From NCBI GenBank assembly GCA_027295365.1, contig JAPULD010000423.1, positions 1 through 7,218 of the forward strand: a stretch of DNA of 7,218 bases, in the 5' to 3' direction. This DNA is from Planctomycetota bacterium. GTDB taxonomy: Bacteria > Planctomycetota > Phycisphaerae > Phycisphaerales > SM1A02. The notes beneath the pieces were generated by a model that was not told the origin of the DNA, searched no databases, and saw nothing but the letters and a program-made list of their open reading frames with translations. Of this stretch, positions 6,083-7,218 are shown one piece after another. Positions within the stretch are counted from its first letter, which is position 1. Every line of letters starts with the position of its first letter. Position numbers and translations under genes: made by a program.

Positions 6083-7218
6083 TCAGCGACTCGGGGCTGC
6101 AGCGGAGGGGGTGATGTATCGCCAAGTCTCGATTCGACCCTCCCGGTCGATGATCACGCCACAGGCTCCATCGCGAGCCGTCACCAGACGTTGCCTCTGA
6201 GCAAGTTCATCCCGCCAGCGATCCGCCTCCCAACGTCGGAGTCCGGTTGATTGAAGGACGATTTCCGGGTCAGCGAGCCTTAAGAACTCCACCGCTTCGA
6301 CGCTGTAACTCCCATGATGAGGCAGTTCAAGGATGTCAACCTTCACAAACTCCTGGCCAGTGAGCAGATCGATGATTCCTCGTTGTTGCAGATCCCCACA
6401 CAGAAGGGCAGATCGCCCCCCTGCGTCGATCCGTATGACCATCGATGAATCGTTGGCCATCGTGAACCGGTCATCCTCATCCGGATGCAGCCAGGTCAGC
6501 GTGGCGTCGCCCAGCGTCATGCGATCTCCCGCACTGGTAGGCGACACCATCACATATCGTTGCGTCAGTTGATCCAACAGATGGGCGATGGGGCTTTCGT
6601 GGTCCAGGCGGGCCGTCTCGATGAGGTGGGGAGTGACAAGCACCTTTTGAACTTCGAATTCATCCACGATTTCCAATACCGCTGAATAATGATCGAGGTT
6701 GGCATGGCTGATGGCGATGAAGTCGATCGTGCGTACGTTCAAGCGACGTAGAGCGGGCACGATGATCCGTTGGCCTGCATTGAGATCGGTGCTTGAGCCT
6801 GCGTCAAACAATGCCGTACTCCCCTGACTGCGCACGACGATGCACGTGCCATCCCCGACGGCCAGCATATCCAGCCGCAAGGCGACATTTGAAAACCATG
6901 GTGTCATGGGTGCGATGAGCCAGAGAATGAGTCCTGGCAACATTCCCTTGATCAGCCATCGCCATCTACGATTTTCCACCAGGGCCAGAAGTAGCACCCA
7001 GGTTAGCCCTGCGATCGTCCATACGAGGGATGGGTAAGGGACATGGACCGCCGAACCGGGCAGTCCATCAATCGCGTCAACCAAGGCGATCAAAGTCTTG
7101 GCGATGACGCTCAAGGGAACGCCCAACAGCAAGGCAAGGCTGGGCAGCAGCAGCGTCAGCACGATCTTGACGAAGCCCAACGCCAGGAGCAGCGCGACCA
7201 TGGGCAAAGCGATCACGC
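6083..7218 (-). CDS. comEC: ComEC/Rec2-type DNA-uptake protein, C-terminal part (5'-partial)
   Basis: The frame runs off the right edge: the first complete codon is GTG (7216-7214), an internal Val by context, and residues are numbered from it (377 aa visible). About four membrane segments at the start (within 2-31, 35-46, 64-80, 88-103) match the end of the ComEC competence/channel domain. From about residue 113 a metallo-beta-lactamase-type domain follows: LDMLAVGDGTC (the DVGQGDA position), ALFDAG (D138), IDFIAISHANLDH (164-176), LLCGDL and ELPHHGS (H300-H301). In relatives this domain is thought to degrade one strand of incoming DNA at the outer membrane face while the channel passes the other strand. 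The metal motif is HANLDH, with Asn at N173 where His or Asp is usual, so activity may be altered. ComEC normally exceeds 600 residues, so the N-terminal OB-like and early membrane parts must lie outside the window. It ends 17 bases before the glycosyltransferase start. Confidence 0.87.
   Translation of the reverse strand, partial: VIALPMVALLLALGFVKIVLTLLLPSLALLLGVPLSVIAKTLIALVDAIDGLPGSAVHVPYPSLVWTIAGLTWVLLLALVENRRWRWLIKGMLPGLILWLIAPMTPWFSNVALRLDMLAVGDGTCIVVRSQGSTALFDAGSSTDLNAGQRIIVPALRRLNVRTIDFIAISHANLDHYSAVLEIVDEFEVQKVLVTPHLIETARLDHESPIAHLLDQLTQRYVMVSPTSAGDRMTLGDATLTWLHPDEDDRFTMANDSSMVIRIDAGGRSALLCGDLQQRGIIDLLTGQEFVKVDILELPHHGSYSVEAVEFLRLADPEIVLQSTGLRRWEADRWRDELAQRQRLVTARDGACGVIIDREGRIETWRYITPSAAAPSR

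Noticed and set aside
6066..6125. TTG-initiated extension of the glycosyltransferase
   Set aside because: It would overlap the ComEC coding end and add residues unlike the family; MLDGKKIVVVMPAYN is a typical N-terminus.

Overview
The window looks like chromosomal DNA from a GC-rich bacterium, most plausibly a planctomycete (Phycisphaerae-like). This is an inference. It rests on a short zinc-ribbon/membrane protein with an N-terminal CxxC...CxxC, a ComEC with an AVGDGTC-type nucleotide-hydrolase motif, a TMTC-like membrane protein with TPRs, a DPM-like GT2, and the lack of clear Shine-Dalgarno sites at most starts. There are no RNA genes, insertion sequences, CRISPR arrays or phage genes that I can support. 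The window is almost fully coding; the longest non-coding gap is about 66 bases, or 48 if the longer start of the zinc-ribbon gene is real.

Layout. At the left edge a plus-strand gene (1-614, cut at its 5' end) encodes a DsbA/thioredoxin-fold domain that has lost the CXXC active site. It converges on a run of six minus-strand genes filling the rest of the window. Read in transcription order from the right edge these are: the C-terminal part of a ComEC/Rec2-type DNA-uptake protein (6083-7218, cut by the window edge); a soluble DPM-like family 2 glycosyltransferase (5316-6065); a multi-pass TMTC-like GT-C protein with C-terminal TPRs (3289-5319); a zinc-ribbon protein with two membrane segments (2314-3222); a small three-helix membrane protein (1936-2295); and an exported PQQ-dependent sugar dehydrogenase-like protein (663-1904). 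Gaps are 17, -4, 66, 18 and 31 bases, so a single transcription unit is possible.

How the genes may work together. The glycosyltransferase and the TMTC-like protein overlap by ATGA. Their families suggest a donor-synthesis plus transfer pair: a polyprenyl-phosphate-sugar synthase in the cytoplasm, and a GT-C transferase that uses the lipid-linked sugar on the outer face of the membrane. This resembles eukaryotic Dpm1 plus TMTC O-mannosylation. It is the most interesting functional hypothesis here and is not proven by sequence alone.

Other points of note are a G-rich, glycine-coding insertion in the TMTC-like gene with G-quadruplex potential, an in-frame 38-base duplication in the zinc-ribbon gene, a lower-GC patch covering the two unknown membrane-protein genes, and a ComEC metal-site motif in which one usual ligand is Asn.
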